From Aquabacterium sp. A3 (lineage in GTDB: Bacteria; Pseudomonadota; Gammaproteobacteria; Burkholderiales; Burkholderiaceae_C), in the NCBI RefSeq assembly GCF_038069945.1, contig NZ_JBBPEV010000002.1, positions 399,369-463,368 on the forward strand: a stretch of 64,000 nucleotides of DNA, read 5' to 3'. Shown one piece after another: positions 14,980-27,019 of this stretch (its first letter is position 1; each line of letters opens with the position of its first letter). The notes beneath the pieces were generated by a model. The model saw only the letters and a program-made list of their open reading frames with translations, was not told the origin of the DNA and did no database searches. The translations under genes were made by a program, and so were the position numbers.

Positions 14980-17824
14980 GCAGTTCATCGACCTGCACCA
15001 GCAGCGCTGCGATCTGTACCGGCTTGGTGAGGTAGCAGGCGGCGCCGGCCGACAGGGCAGCGTCGATCTGCTCGGGCATGGCATCGGCCGAGATCATGAT
15101 CACCGGGATGCCCGCTGTGTCGGGGTTGGCCTTCAGCAGGTGCAGCAACTCCAGCCCGGACGCGTCGGGCAGGTGCACGTCCAGCAAGATCAGATCGGGC
15201 TGGCGCCCGCGCACGCGGTCGTGCAGCACGGCCAGGCCCTCTTCGATCGTGGGGGTCACCGTGAGCCGCAACCATGACCTGGAGGCCAGGGCCGACTGGA
15301 TCACCGCGCTGTTGGCGGCGTTGTCTTCCACGTACAGCACGTGGCGCTGTGGGCGCCCGGGTCGGCCAGCGGCGGTGGTGGGCGCACTGACCACAGGGGG
15401 CGGCGCAGGTGTCGCGGCGGAGGCGGGTGCCGCCCGGCGATCGGCGCGTGCTGCGGGCTGGCCGCCATCGGGCGCCTGCACGCGTGTCAGCGTCACGCTG
15501 AACGCGCTGCCCTGGCCTTCTTCACTGCGCACCTGCAGCACCCCGTCCATGGCCTGTACCAGGTGCCGCGTGATCACCAGGCCGATGCCCGTGCCATCGG
15601 TGCCGCTGTGTTCACGCCCCAGCCGGTTGAAGGGCTGAAACAGCTGCGCCACTTGCGCCTGGCTCATGCCCAGCCCGTTGTCTTCCACCGTCACCACCAG
15701 GCGCTCGGCGATGCGGCCCTGGCGTGGCAGCAGTTCGGCCCGCACGCTCACCTGTCCGCCGGGGCGGTTGTACTTGATGGCGTTGCTCAGCAGGTTGCTC
15801 AGCACCTGTTGCAGCCGGGTGCGGTCGACCGTCACCCACCAGTCGGTGGGGATGTTGCGCGGCCTGACCAGGCTGACCTGATGCCGCATGGCCATGGGCT
15901 CGGCCAGGTCCATGGCGGCGCTCACCACATCGCCCAGGGGGCTGGGCTTCATGTCCAGTTGCAAGGTGCCCGTGTCCACCCGAGAGATGTCCAGCACGTC
16001 GTCGATCATGGCCAACAGGTGCCAGCCTGCTTGCTGGATTTGCTGAATGCGCTGCCGCTGGCCGGGCTGCAGGGGCTCCTTGTCTTCCAGTTCGAGCACC
16101 TGGGCAAAACCCAGTACCGCATTCAGCGGGGTGCGCAGCTCATGGCTCATGCGCGACAGGAACTCGCTCTTGGCCCGGTTGGCGGCATCGGCGGCCTGCT
16201 TTTGGGCGCGTGCATCTTGCATGGCGGCTTCGATCCGGCGGGCATGGCCAGTCATCATCAGCAAGAGGCCCCCCAGGGCGGCGGTGAGGGCCATGCCCCC
16301 GGCGGCGATCAGTCGTGGCATGTGGTCGCCGGCCAGGGCCGGGTGTTCGCTGGTCTGCCACACCCGCATCGACCATGGCCGCTCGGCGAATTTCAGGGGA
16401 ATCCACTGCGGGTTGATGGCGCCCGAAGGCAGCGCGCTGGCCTCGCGACACTCGGCGGCGCCGGCCAGAAAGACCGGGCGTCCGCGCCCGCCTCCGTCCA
16501 TGTCCACCAGGCAGGCCTGCAGGTGGGGCGGCAGGTCGCGCAGCATGGTGCGCACCATGTCGCCCAGGTGCAGGGCCACAAACACCGCACCCTGGGTGGC
16601 CTGCACCCGCTGCAAGGGCGTGTGGGGAGAGCCGCGGTACACCGCTCGGTACACCACGGTGCTCAGCTGCTGTGCGGTCTCCTGGTTGAGCGTGAGTGGG
16701 GCGGTGGCCACCACCTTGTCTTCCCGGCGCGCCTGCTCGAAAGCGTCTTTCGTGGCGGGCATGGACAGCACGTTGTAGCCCAGGGCGGCCGCGTTGCCGG
16801 CCAGGGGCTCGAAGTAGGTCACGGGCACCAGTTCATCGCCCTGTGGCGCGCGTCGCTGGTGGGTATCGAACACCCGGTAATCGGCCTGGCCGTCGGCCCG
16901 CTGGCGCGCTTCGAAGGCGGGCAGTTCGTCCCGGCGAATCCGTTGATCCCAGCCCACGCCCTGGATGCCTGGCACCGTCGCCAGCCAGTACCGGCTGGCG
17001 GTCTCAAACTCCTGGCGGTCCACCGACTCCGAGGCCTGGTACAGCCCCCTGAGTGCTTCCAGGGTGTTGAGGTAGCCCGCCAGGGTGCGCTCGATGCTGT
17101 GCTGCACGCTGGCCAGATCGCGCTGAAACAGGTGCTCGGCCCGCTCGGTCTTCCAGGATTGCACTTGCCGCGCCACCCCCATCACCACCAGGGCCGTGAT
17201 CAGCAGCGGCACACCCACGGTGCGCCGCCTGCCACGCCAGAGATCGGCGGGTTGTCCGATCAGGGTGAGGGCCATGGGCGCACCCACCATCACCCCCATG
17301 GCGTCGCCCATCCACCAGTTCAGGAAGGTGTCCAGCGCCTGCGCCTCGGGCAGTTCGCCCGTCATCACCAATGCCGTGACCGACAAGGCGGGGTTGATCA
17401 GGCTGGCCATGGGCCCGGCCAGCAGCAGAAACAGCCCGATGTCTCGAGGGTTCTCCAGCACCAGGGCAGGGCGGGCCAGCCGCCGCGTGAGCTGCCAGGC
17501 CATGCCCGCCTGCAGCCCGCCGCCCACGCCGCTGATCAACACGGGCAGCACCGTGGCGGCGCCCAGCGCCTCCGGGGCCACCAGCCACCTGGCAAGCCAT
17601 TCCACGGTGGCCGAGCCCAGGGCCACCATGGGCAGCATGCCGGCCCCCCAGCTCAGCACGCAGGCCAGGCCCACGCCGGCCGCCAGGTAAAACGGCGCCA
17701 CCTGATCGGCCGGGCTGGTCAGCACCACCGACAGCGCGCCACTGAGCACGTAGGCCAGCCAGGTCATGGCGGCTCGGGCCCAGAACGGCTGGACAGGGAT
17801 GTTGGCTGCGGCGTCGATGGTCAT
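14969..17824 (-). CDS. MASE1-CHASE hybrid sensor histidine kinase
   Basis: 951-residue inner-membrane sensor. Residues about 15-225 are a multi-helix MASE1 sensor, followed by a periplasmic CHASE domain (about 235-460; typical GIQGVGWDQRI and FEPLAGNAAALGYNV), a further membrane helix, HisKA with phospho-acceptor His561 (MSHELRTPLNAVLG), an HATPase_c domain (NLLSNAIKYN, DNGLGMS, GTGIGLVI) and a C-terminal receiver with Asp882 (LLDVHLPD). CHASE domains sense small extracellular ligands such as cytokinins or peptides; the ligand here is unknown. No output response regulator is adjacent. A Pro/Ala linker separates the kinase from the receiver. Confidence 0.93.
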   Translation of the reverse strand: MTIDAAANIPVQPFWARAAMTWLAYVLSGALSVVLTSPADQVAPFYLAAGVGLACVLSWGAGMLPMVALGSATVEWLARWLVAPEALGAATVLPVLISGVGGGLQAGMAWQLTRRLARPALVLENPRDIGLFLLLAGPMASLINPALSVTALVMTGELPEAQALDTFLNWWMGDAMGVMVGAPMALTLIGQPADLWRGRRRTVGVPLLITALVVMGVARQVQSWKTERAEHLFQRDLASVQHSIERTLAGYLNTLEALRGLYQASESVDRQEFETASRYWLATVPGIQGVGWDQRIRRDELPAFEARQRADGQADYRVFDTHQRRAPQGDELVPVTYFEPLAGNAAALGYNVLSMPATKDAFEQARREDKVVATAPLTLNQETAQQLSTVVYRAVYRGSPHTPLQRVQATQGAVFVALHLGDMVRTMLRDLPPHLQACLVDMDGGGRGRPVFLAGAAECREASALPSGAINPQWIPLKFAERPWSMRVWQTSEHPALAGDHMPRLIAAGGMALTAALGGLLLMMTGHARRIEAAMQDARAQKQAADAANRAKSEFLSRMSHELRTPLNAVLGFAQVLELEDKEPLQPGQRQRIQQIQQAGWHLLAMIDDVLDISRVDTGTLQLDMKPSPLGDVVSAAMDLAEPMAMRHQVSLVRPRNIPTDWWVTVDRTRLQQVLSNLLSNAIKYNRPGGQVSVRAELLPRQGRIAERLVVTVEDNGLGMSQAQVAQLFQPFNRLGREHSGTDGTGIGLVITRHLVQAMDGVLQVRSEEGQGSAFSVTLTRVQAPDGGQPAARADRRAAPASAATPAPPPVVSAPTTAAGRPGRPQRHVLYVEDNAANSAVIQSALASRSWLRLTVTPTIEEGLAVLHDRVRGRQPDLILLDVHLPDASGLELLHLLKANPDTAGIPVIMISADAMPEQIDAALSAGAACYLTKPVQIAALLVQVDELLSG

Positions 17825-17871
17825 CGTCCTGCCACGATATCAGGAGCGTGGCGGGCTGTCGGTGGTGCGGC

Positions 17872-17951
17872 AGGGTGTTGCGGGAAACACCCTACAGCGC
17901 GGGTTCAGTCGTGCATCTCGGGGCTTGTGCCCCTCGCCCCGCCCCTATACT
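17872..17951 (+). promoter_or_regulatory. hairpin and candidate promoter upstream of ctp protease
   Basis: The 187 bp between the divergent kinase and protease genes hold an 8-bp perfect hairpin (AGGGTGTT at 17872-17879, AACACCCT at 17886-17893) and a good -10 sequence TATACT at 17946-17951. The best -35 is TTGTGC at 17925-17930 with a short 15-nt spacer, so promoter strength is uncertain. Confidence 0.4.
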
Positions 17952-18011
17952 GGCCATTCGTTGGGGAACCAGGATCCATCAATCCGCTCCAATACCCATC
18001 ACAGACACGAC

Positions 18012-19463
18012 ATGCCCATGACGTCCAGAATCAAGATCGCAGGCTGGGTGGCGCTGGGCGCGCTGGCCGGCGCGCTGACCACCATGCAATTCGGTGCCAC
18101 GGCACGCAGCTCCGTGGCGCCTTTGCCGCTGGAAGAAATGCAGCAGCTGGCGGCCGTGTTCGGCATGATCAAGTCCGATTATGTCGAGCCGGTCGACGAG
18201 AAAAAGCTCATCCGCGATGCCATCGGTGGCATGGTGTCCGGCCTGGACCCTCACTCGGTGTACTTTGACCAGAAAACCTTCAAGGAATTCCGCGAGGGCA
18301 CCACGGGCAAGTTCGTCGGCGTGGGCATCGAGATCGGCATGGAAGACGGGCTGGTCAAGATCGTGTCGCCCATCGAAGGCTCGCCAGCGTTCCGCGCCGG
18401 GCTCAAGAGTGGTGACCTGATCACCAAGATCGACGACACCTTCGTCAAGGGCCTCACCATGGACCAGGCCGTCAAGCGCATGCGCGGCGAGCCCAACACC
18501 AAGGTGATCCTCACCATCTTCCGCAAGTCCGAGAGCCGCACCTTCCCGGTCACCATCGTCCGCGAAGAAATCCGCGTGCAGTCGGTTCGGGCCAAACTGG
18601 TCGAGCCGGGGTATGGCTGGATCCGCGTCTCGCAGTTCCAGGACCGCACCATTGAAGACTTCGCCAACAAGGTGGAGACCCTCTACAAGGAAGATCCGCA
18701 GCTCAAGGGCATCGTGCTGGACCTGCGCAACGACCCGGGCGGCCTGCTGGAAGGCGCGGTGGCCCTGTCGGCCGCCTTCCTGCCCAAGGATGTGGTGGTG
18801 GTGAGCACCAACGGCCAGTTGCCCGAGTCGCGGCAGGTGTTCAAAGCCAACCCGGATGACTACATGCGTCGTCCCGGGCGCGATCCGCTGGCCCGCTTGC
18901 CCGAGGCCCTCAAGACCGTGCCCCTGGTGGTGCTGGTCAATGAAGGCTCGGCGTCGGCCTCCGAGATCGTCTCGGGTGCCTTGCAAGACCACAAGCGTGC
19001 CACCATCATGGGCGCCCAGACCTTCGGCAAGGGCTCGGTGCAGACCGTGCGTCAGCTCACGGCCGACACGGCCCTGAAGATCACCACGGCCCGCTACTAC
19101 ACCCCCAGTGGTCAGTCCATCCAGGCGCGTGGCATCGTCCCCGACGTCATGCTGGATGAAACCGCTGAAGGCAATCTGTACGGCGCCCTGCGCGTGCGTG
19201 AGGCCGATCTGCAAAAGCACATCAGCAACGGACAGACGCCTGAAGAGAAAGACCCCGCCCGCGAGAAGGCCCGCGAAGAAGCCCTCAAGCGCCTGGAAGA
19301 GGCGGCCGCTCGCAAGGACGAGCCGCCCAAACCGGCGCCCGAGTTTGGCAGCGCCGACGACTTCCAGCTGCGCCAGGCGCTCAACCAGTTGCAAGGCAAG
19401 CCCGTGCAGGCCTCCAAGACCATGACCGAGCGCAAGCCAGACGAGGCGGCGCCTGCCGAGTGA
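18012..19463 (+). CDS. S41 family C-terminal processing peptidase
   Basis: 483-residue serine protease of the CtpA/Prc family. An N-terminal membrane anchor or signal (about 7-28) places it in the periplasm. A PDZ domain follows (about 95-180, GSPAFRAGLKSGDLITKID), then the S41 catalytic core with Ser315 (middle Ser of GSASASE) and Lys340 (TFGKGS); the 25-residue spacing equals that of the Ser-Lys dyad in E. coli Prc. The C-terminal 90 residues are charged and helical. Members cleave envelope proteins and peptidoglycan hydrolases. Its stop overlaps the GTG start of the moeB-like gene (19460-19463). Confidence 0.93.
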   Translation: MPMTSRIKIAGWVALGALAGALTTMQFGATARSSVAPLPLEEMQQLAAVFGMIKSDYVEPVDEKKLIRDAIGGMVSGLDPHSVYFDQKTFKEFREGTTGKFVGVGIEIGMEDGLVKIVSPIEGSPAFRAGLKSGDLITKIDDTFVKGLTMDQAVKRMRGEPNTKVILTIFRKSESRTFPVTIVREEIRVQSVRAKLVEPGYGWIRVSQFQDRTIEDFANKVETLYKEDPQLKGIVLDLRNDPGGLLEGAVALSAAFLPKDVVVVSTNGQLPESRQVFKANPDDYMRRPGRDPLARLPEALKTVPLVVLVNEGSASASEIVSGALQDHKRATIMGAQTFGKGSVQTVRQLTADTALKITTARYYTPSGQSIQARGIVPDVMLDETAEGNLYGALRVREADLQKHISNGQTPEEKDPAREKAREEALKRLEEAAARKDEPPKPAPEFGSADDFQLRQALNQLQGKPVQASKTMTERKPDEAAPAE

Positions 19464-20293
19464 GCCCGCTGGTGGTGGCGCCTGACGAGCCGGGCAGCCC
19501 CCCGGGGCTGGACGATGCCCAGCAGCTGCGCTACAGCCGGCACCTGCTGCTCAACGACTGGGACGAGGCGTGCCAGCAGCGATTGCTGGCCGCCCATGCC
19601 CTGGTGGTGGGGGCGGGCGGCTTGGGTGCGCCGGCCTTGATGTACCTGGCCGCCGCCGGGGTGGGGCGCATCACCGTGATCGACCCGGACGAGGTCGAGC
19701 TCAGCAACCTGCAGCGCCAGGTGGTGCACCAGACCGCCCGCATCGGGTGGCCCAAGGTGGCGTCGGCGCGGCAGGCCCTGGCCGAGATCAACCCCGAGGT
19801 CACCGTGCAGGCCGTGCACCGCGCCGCCGACGCCGCATGGCTGGCCGAGCACCTGCCGGGTTGCCAGGTCGTCCTGGACTGCACCGACCGATTCGACACC
19901 CGACACGCCATCAACCGCGCTGCGGTGGGGGCCGGTGTGCCCGTGGTCAGCGCGGCCGCGCTGGGCTGGGATGCCCAACTCACCGTTTTCGATCCTCGCC
20001 AGCCTGAGGCGCCGTGTTACGCCTGCCTGTTCCCGCCCGATGCCGCGCCGGTCGAGGCCCGGTGTGCGCTCATGGGCGTGTTTGCCCCGCTCGTGGGCAC
20101 ACTGGGCGTGATGCAAGCCGGTGAAGCCATCAAGTTGCTGACCGGGCTCGATGCCGCGCCGGGTCAGCGCAGCCTGGCGGGGCGGCTGCTGATGCTCGAT
20201 GGGCGCCAGTGGCGATGGACCGAGTTGCAGGCGCGCCGTCGCGCCGATTGCCCCGTTTGCGGCCCACCACCCCACGCTCGTGTGCACAACTGA
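19460..20293 (+). CDS. moeB: MoeB/ThiF/HesA family adenylyltransferase
   Basis: 277-residue E1-like enzyme. The nucleotide-binding motif GAGGLGAP is near residue 53, followed by the conserved IDPDEVELSNLQRQV. Zinc ligands are Cys186-x2-Cys189 (CYAC) and Cys264-x2-Cys267 (CPVC). MoeB activates the C-terminal glycine of MoaD for molybdopterin synthesis; ThiF does the same to ThiS. Length and motifs fit MoeB best, but no moaD, moaE or thiS gene is in the window to decide. The start is the GTG whose TG is shared with the protease stop (GTGA), indicating translational coupling to ctp. Confidence 0.88.
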   Translation: MSPLVVAPDEPGSPPGLDDAQQLRYSRHLLLNDWDEACQQRLLAAHALVVGAGGLGAPALMYLAAAGVGRITVIDPDEVELSNLQRQVVHQTARIGWPKVASARQALAEINPEVTVQAVHRAADAAWLAEHLPGCQVVLDCTDRFDTRHAINRAAVGAGVPVVSAAALGWDAQLTVFDPRQPEAPCYACLFPPDAAPVEARCALMGVFAPLVGTLGVMQAGEAIKLLTGLDAAPGQRSLAGRLLMLDGRQWRWTELQARRRADCPVCGPPPHARVHN

Positions 20294-20420
20294 CGCGATG
20301 ACACAACTTCGGCGGCTCGGGCCCCGTTGTTTCGCGCATTGGGGCCGCCCGTCTGCCGCATACTGAAACACACGCCTCAGCCACCTGTGCGCCGACGCGC
20401 ACCTTGAACCGTCTCGCACC

Positions 20421-21326
20421 ATGAACAAGCCCAGAGAACTGCTCGAACGCAACTTCCCCACCGCCGGTCAGGACGCGCGCCTGGCCTGCAAACCTTCGCT
20501 GTATGGTGGCCCGGACAGCAGCTACGAGCTGGCCTTCACCGATGACGAATTCCTGCTGCACCCCGACCTGCGTCCGGTGCGCATGCAGCTTGAGCTGCTC
20601 AAACCCGAGATGGTGCAGCGCGAAGAGGGCATCCAGTCCACCATCGTGGTGTTTGGCAGCGCCCGCATCCAGCCGGCCGAGGTGTCCCGGGCCCGCCTGG
20701 ACGAGGCCCAGGCCATGCCCTCGGGGCCGGGGCGTGACCTGGCCGTGCGACGCGCAGAAAAGCAAGTCGAGATGTCGCGCTTTTATGAAGAAGCCCGGGC
20801 GTTTGCCGCCCTGGTCACCGAGCACTCGGCCAAGCTCGACTCGCCCATCTACGTCGTCACGGGCGGTGGCCCCGGCGTCATGGAGGCCGGCAACCGAGGC
20901 GCGCACGAGGTGGGGGGCAAGAGCATCGGCCTCAACATCGTGCTGCCTCACGAGCAAGAGCCCAACCCCTACATCACGCCGCGCCTGTGCTTTCAGTTTC
21001 ACTACTTTGCGCTGCGCAAGATGCACTTCCTGATGCGCTCGGTGGCGCTGGTGTGCTTCCCTGGGGGCTTTGGCACGCTGGACGAGCTGTTTGAAACCCT
21101 CACCCTCATCCAGACCGGCAAGTGCCGCAAACGCCCGGTGCTGCTCTTCGGGCGCGAGTTCTGGACCAAGCTGATCAATTTTGACCACCTGGTGGACACC
21201 GGCATGATCAGCCCTGAAGATGTGAACCTGTTCCATTACGTTGAAACGGCCGACGAGGCCTGGACCATGCTGCAGCGCGTGTACGGGCTGGGACAACCCG
21301 ACGCAGACCACGCTTGCGGCTGGTGA
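20421..21326 (+). CDS. LOG family protein (cytokinin riboside 5'-monophosphate phosphoribohydrolase-like)
   Basis: 301-residue Rossmann-like protein of the LOG/TIGR00730 family. The nucleotide-binding motif GGGPGVMEAGNRGA is present, and the catalytic PGGFGTLDE is at 214-222. The family releases ribose 5-phosphate from nucleoside monophosphates; the longer forms such as this one include PpnN-like nucleosidases. An N-terminal extension of about 70 residues before FGSAR is typical for the longer group. No isopentenyltransferase for cytokinin synthesis is adjacent; miaB at 50189 only shows that isopentenyl-tRNA is modified. It is 7 bp upstream of the arginase gene, so probably co-transcribed. 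Confidence 0.88.
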   Translation: MNKPRELLERNFPTAGQDARLACKPSLYGGPDSSYELAFTDDEFLLHPDLRPVRMQLELLKPEMVQREEGIQSTIVVFGSARIQPAEVSRARLDEAQAMPSGPGRDLAVRRAEKQVEMSRFYEEARAFAALVTEHSAKLDSPIYVVTGGGPGVMEAGNRGAHEVGGKSIGLNIVLPHEQEPNPYITPRLCFQFHYFALRKMHFLMRSVALVCFPGGFGTLDELFETLTLIQTGKCRKRPVLLFGREFWTKLINFDHLVDTGMISPEDVNLFHYVETADEAWTMLQRVYGLGQPDADHACGW

Positions 21327-21333
21327 GCATGAC

Positions 21334-22248
21334 ATGGCGCACATCACCCTGATCGGCGCGCCCACCGACATCGGCGCCAGCTTGCGTGGCGCCAGCATGG
21401 GCCCCGAAGCCTTGCGAGTGGCCCGCCTGCCCGAGGCCTTGGCGCAGTTGGGCCACACCGTGCACGACGCAGGCAATCTGTCGGGCCCTGCGAACCCTCA
21501 GTGCCCACCTGATGGCGGCTTTCGGCATCTGAGCGAATGCACCGCCTGGAACGCGGCCGTGGCCGACGCGGTGGTCGCAGCCTTGCGGGCCGGCCAGTTG
21601 CCCATGCTGCTGGGGGGTGACCACAGCCTGGCCGTGGGCTCGATCGGGGCGGTGGCCGACCACTGCCAGGCCCAGGGGCGCCGTTTGCGGGTCATCTGGC
21701 TGGACGCGCACGCCGACTTCAACACCTGCGACATCACGCCCAGCGGCAACCTCCACGGCATGCCGGTGGCGGTGCTGTGTGGCCATGGCCCCGAACCCTT
21801 GCTGCACGTGGTGGGTCAACCCGCCTTGTCGCCCGAGCAGTTTCGCCTCATCGGCGTGCGCAGCGTCGACCCCCTGGAGCGCGCTTTCGTGCATGCCCAT
21901 GGGCTGGACGTCTTCGACATGCGCTACATCGACGAAGTGGGCATGCGCGCGGTCATGCAGCAGGCCCTGATGGGCGTGGACGACGACACCCACGTGCACC
22001 TGAGCTTTGACGTGGACTTTCTCGACCCTGATGTGGCCCCCGGGGTGGGCACGCCCGTGCGCGGCGGCCCCACCTGGCGTGAAGCCCAGTTGTGCATGGA
22101 GATGCTGGCCGACACCGGTTGCGTGGGCTCGGTCGACATCGTCGAGCTCAATCCGGCACACGATGTGCGCAACCGCAGCGCCGAGTGTGTGGTCGAATTG
22201 ATCGAGAGCCTGTTCGGCAAATCAACCCTCTTGCGTTGTCGAACGTGA
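21334..22248 (+). CDS. rocF: arginase
   Basis: 304-residue ureohydrolase that splits arginine to ornithine and urea. The binuclear manganese motifs are in place: GGDHS (94-98), DAHADFN (from 124) and SFDVDFLDP (Asp226 and Asp228). The substrate-loop sequence GNLHGMP fits arginase more than agmatinase or formimidoylglutamase. The ATG at 21334 was chosen; an alternative upstream in-frame start would run back into the LOG gene. Only 7 bp separate it from that gene. No urease genes are visible. Confidence 0.9.
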   Translation: MAHITLIGAPTDIGASLRGASMGPEALRVARLPEALAQLGHTVHDAGNLSGPANPQCPPDGGFRHLSECTAWNAAVADAVVAALRAGQLPMLLGGDHSLAVGSIGAVADHCQAQGRRLRVIWLDAHADFNTCDITPSGNLHGMPVAVLCGHGPEPLLHVVGQPALSPEQFRLIGVRSVDPLERAFVHAHGLDVFDMRYIDEVGMRAVMQQALMGVDDDTHVHLSFDVDFLDPDVAPGVGTPVRGGPTWREAQLCMEMLADTGCVGSVDIVELNPAHDVRNRSAECVVELIESLFGKSTLLRCRT

Positions 22249-22268
22249 GGGTGGGCGAGTCGCCGGGG

Positions 22269-22295
22269 TCAACGTTGTTCATCAGCCGCCGATAA
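22269..22295 (+). promoter_or_regulatory. sigma-28-like promoter sequence before second patatin
   Basis: A perfect FliA -10 box GCCGATAA lies at 22288-22295, with TCAACGTT (5/8 match to TAAAGTTT) 11 nt upstream at 22269-22276. Transcription would begin about at the ATG at 22302, giving a leaderless mRNA. It may be coincidental. Confidence 0.3.
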
Positions 22296-22301
22296 GACCT
22301 C

Positions 22302-23570
22302 ATGTCCTCTGCTCCAAAAACAGCCCTGCTGCTCACAGGGGGCGGTGCCCGGGCGGCCTACCAGGTCGGGGTGCTGCAGGCCCTGCAATCGATCCGGCGC
22401 GACAGCGGCGAGCGGCGGCGTGGCAACCCATTTCCCATCATCTGTGGCACCTCGGCGGGGGCCATCAACGGCATGGCCCTGGCCTGCCAGGCCGACCACT
22501 ACGACCTGGCCCTGCGCAGCATGGTCGAGGTGTGGCGCAACATGCGCGCCGAGCAGATCTACCATGCCGACTCGTTTGGCGTGATCCGCACAGGGGCCAA
22601 GTGGCTCACCCTGTTCTCGCTGGGATGGGCCCTGGCCCGGTGGCGACGGGCGCGCCCTCGTTCGCTGCTGGACAACGACCCGCTGCGGCACCTGCTGCCC
22701 CAGATGTTCCAGATGGACCGCCTGCCCGAGCTCATGGCCCAGGGGCACCTGGATGCGGTGGCCGTGACGGCCTCCAGTTACACCACGGGTGAGCACGTCA
22801 CCTTCTACGACAGCGCCCACCCCATCGAACCGTGGGCGCGGTCGCAGCGCCTGAGCGTGCGCGACACCCTGACGGTGGACCACCTGATGGCCTCATCGGC
22901 CATCCCGTTCATTTTCCCGGCCGTGCGCCTCAAGACGGCGGGCGGTCGTCGGCACTACTTCGGTGACGGCTCGATGCGCCAGGCCGCCCCCATCTCGCCG
23001 GCCATCCACCTGGGTGCCGACCGCATCCTCGTGATCGGGGCCGGGCGCCTGCACGAACCCGATGATGTCCGGGAGGGGCGGCTCGAATACCCGCCGCTGG
23101 CCCAGATCGCCGGCCACGCCATGTCCAGCATCTTCCTGGATGCCCTGGCGGTGGACATCGAACGCATGCAGCGCGTCAACCGCACGCTGGCCCTGCTCAC
23201 ACCCGAGCAGCGTGCCCAGACCGACCTCCGGCCGGTGGACATCCTGGTGATCGCCCCCAGCCAGCGCATCGACGAAATCGCCGCCCGCCACATGTGGGCC
23301 ATGCCCCCGGCCGTGCGCGCCATGCTGCGCGCCCTGGGCGTGCAGGGGGTGGGTCCCAAGGCCCGGGGGGCCACGCTGGCCAGTTACCTGCTGTTCGAGT
23401 CGTCTTTCACCCGCGAGCTCATCCACCTCGGCTACAGCGACACGCTGGCCAAACGCGACGAGGTGCAGCGCTTCTTTGGTTGGGGCCAGGCCCGCGCCAC
23501 GCCGCCCGACGCTGCTGCGGGGGTTTTGACAACCCCAAGCGACCGTGCTACAGTGGAGAGCTTCGCTTGA
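22302..23570 (+). CDS. patatin-like phospholipase (DUF3336-less, long form)
   Basis: 422-residue patatin. The oxyanion motif GGGARAA begins at residue 13, the nucleophile motif GTSAG is at 49-53 (Ser51) and the dyad Asp in DGS is at 222. The C-terminal 150 residues (LVIGAGRL onwards, with [19 protein letters not shown]) are conserved in a long-form bacterial patatin group. No signal peptide is seen. The sequence is clearly different from the patatin at 3372, so this is not a recent duplication. The 3' end contains the promoter of rplU. Confidence 0.88.
   Translation: MSSAPKTALLLTGGGARAAYQVGVLQALQSIRRDSGERRRGNPFPIICGTSAGAINGMALACQADHYDLALRSMVEVWRNMRAEQIYHADSFGVIRTGAKWLTLFSLGWALARWRRARPRSLLDNDPLRHLLPQMFQMDRLPELMAQGHLDAVAVTASSYTTGEHVTFYDSAHPIEPWARSQRLSVRDTLTVDHLMASSAIPFIFPAVRLKTAGGRRHYFGDGSMRQAAPISPAIHLGADRILVIGAGRLHEPDDVREGRLEYPPLAQIAGHAMSSIFLDALAVDIERMQRVNRTLALLTPEQRAQTDLRPVDILVIAPSQRIDEIAARHMWAMPPAVRAMLRALGVQGVGPKARGATLASYLLFESSFTRELIHLGYSDTLAKRDEVQRFFGWGQARATPPDAAAGVLTTPSDRATVESFA
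23526..23554 (+). promoter_or_regulatory. sigma-70 promoter of rplU operon
   Basis: TTGACA (23526-23531) and TACAGT (23549-23554) with an ideal 17-bp spacer. It lies inside the last codons of the patatin gene, and the start site would be near 23561, giving a leader of about 54 nt before rplU. This is the best promoter match in the window, as expected for a ribosomal protein operon. Confidence 0.8.
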
Positions 23571-23614
23571 ATTGGCGAGGTATTTCCATTACTCCCTTAT
23601 TGGAAGGTCTCAAC

Positions 23615-23926
23615 ATGTACGCGGTCATAAAAACCGGCGGCAAACAATACAAAGTTGCTGCTGGCGAAAAGATCAAAGTAGAACAGATTGCTGCGGACGT
23701 TGGCCAAGAGATCGTGATCGACCAGGTTCTGGCTGTCGGCAACGGCGCTGAACTGAAGGTGGGCACGCCCCTGGTGGCTGGCGCAACCGTGAAGGCAACC
23801 GTGGTCTCCCACGGCCGTCACGACAAGGTTCGCATCTTCAAGATGCGCCGTCGCAAGCACTACCAGAAGCGCCAAGGTCACCGTCAGAACTTCACCGAGC
23901 TGCAAATCAGCGTCGTGAACGCCTGA
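23615..23926 (+). CDS. rplU: 50S ribosomal protein L21
   Basis: 103-residue L21, normal length for the family, beginning [14 protein letters not shown] and ending with the [20 protein letters not shown] block. It binds 23S rRNA in the large subunit. The ATG at 23615 is preceded by GGAAGG. A strong promoter lies upstream at 23526, and rpmA follows after 34 bp in the order conserved in most bacteria. Confidence 0.98.
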   Translation: MYAVIKTGGKQYKVAAGEKIKVEQIAADVGQEIVIDQVLAVGNGAELKVGTPLVAGATVKATVVSHGRHDKVRIFKMRRRKHYQKRQGHRQNFTELQISVVNA

Positions 23927-23960
23927 TCCCACGCCTTAGCCAGTCCCTCAGGAGAAAGTC

Positions 23961-26867
<2,907 letters not shown>

Positions 26868-27019
26868 CCTCAGGGGCGACTTGGGCAGGTCAGGTTGTTT
26901 GGGTACTCGCCGGCCCCCCATGATGGGGAACCTAGGGTTGACCCTGTCGTAACCCCTGTGGCGTTCTACGTTAAAAAGGCAACCCGTTGTGTCGACGGGT
27001 CGATCTGAAGGAATGCCTC
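26868..27019 (+). promoter_or_regulatory. intergenic leader with small palindromes, proB to solute-binding protein
   Basis: 152 bp without a gene. It contains CCCCAT-G-ATGGGG (26916-26928), AGGGT-TG-ACCCT (26934-26945) and a TTGACC that could be a -35 (26938-26943), with no good -10 at the right distance. A GAAGGAA ribosome binding site precedes the ATG at 27020. Confidence 0.3.

Noticed and set aside
15341..18268. 975-codon open frame on the plus strand
   Set aside because: It is antisense to the hybrid kinase and protease genes and has a repetitive Gly/His/Gln-rich translation without motifs, the usual mirror of GC-rich codon use.
20421..22248. Cytokinin biosynthesis locus based on the LOG-family gene
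   Set aside because: No isopentenyl transferase or plant-associated genes are adjacent; the neighbour is arginase, and long LOG proteins often act as general nucleotide nucleosidases.
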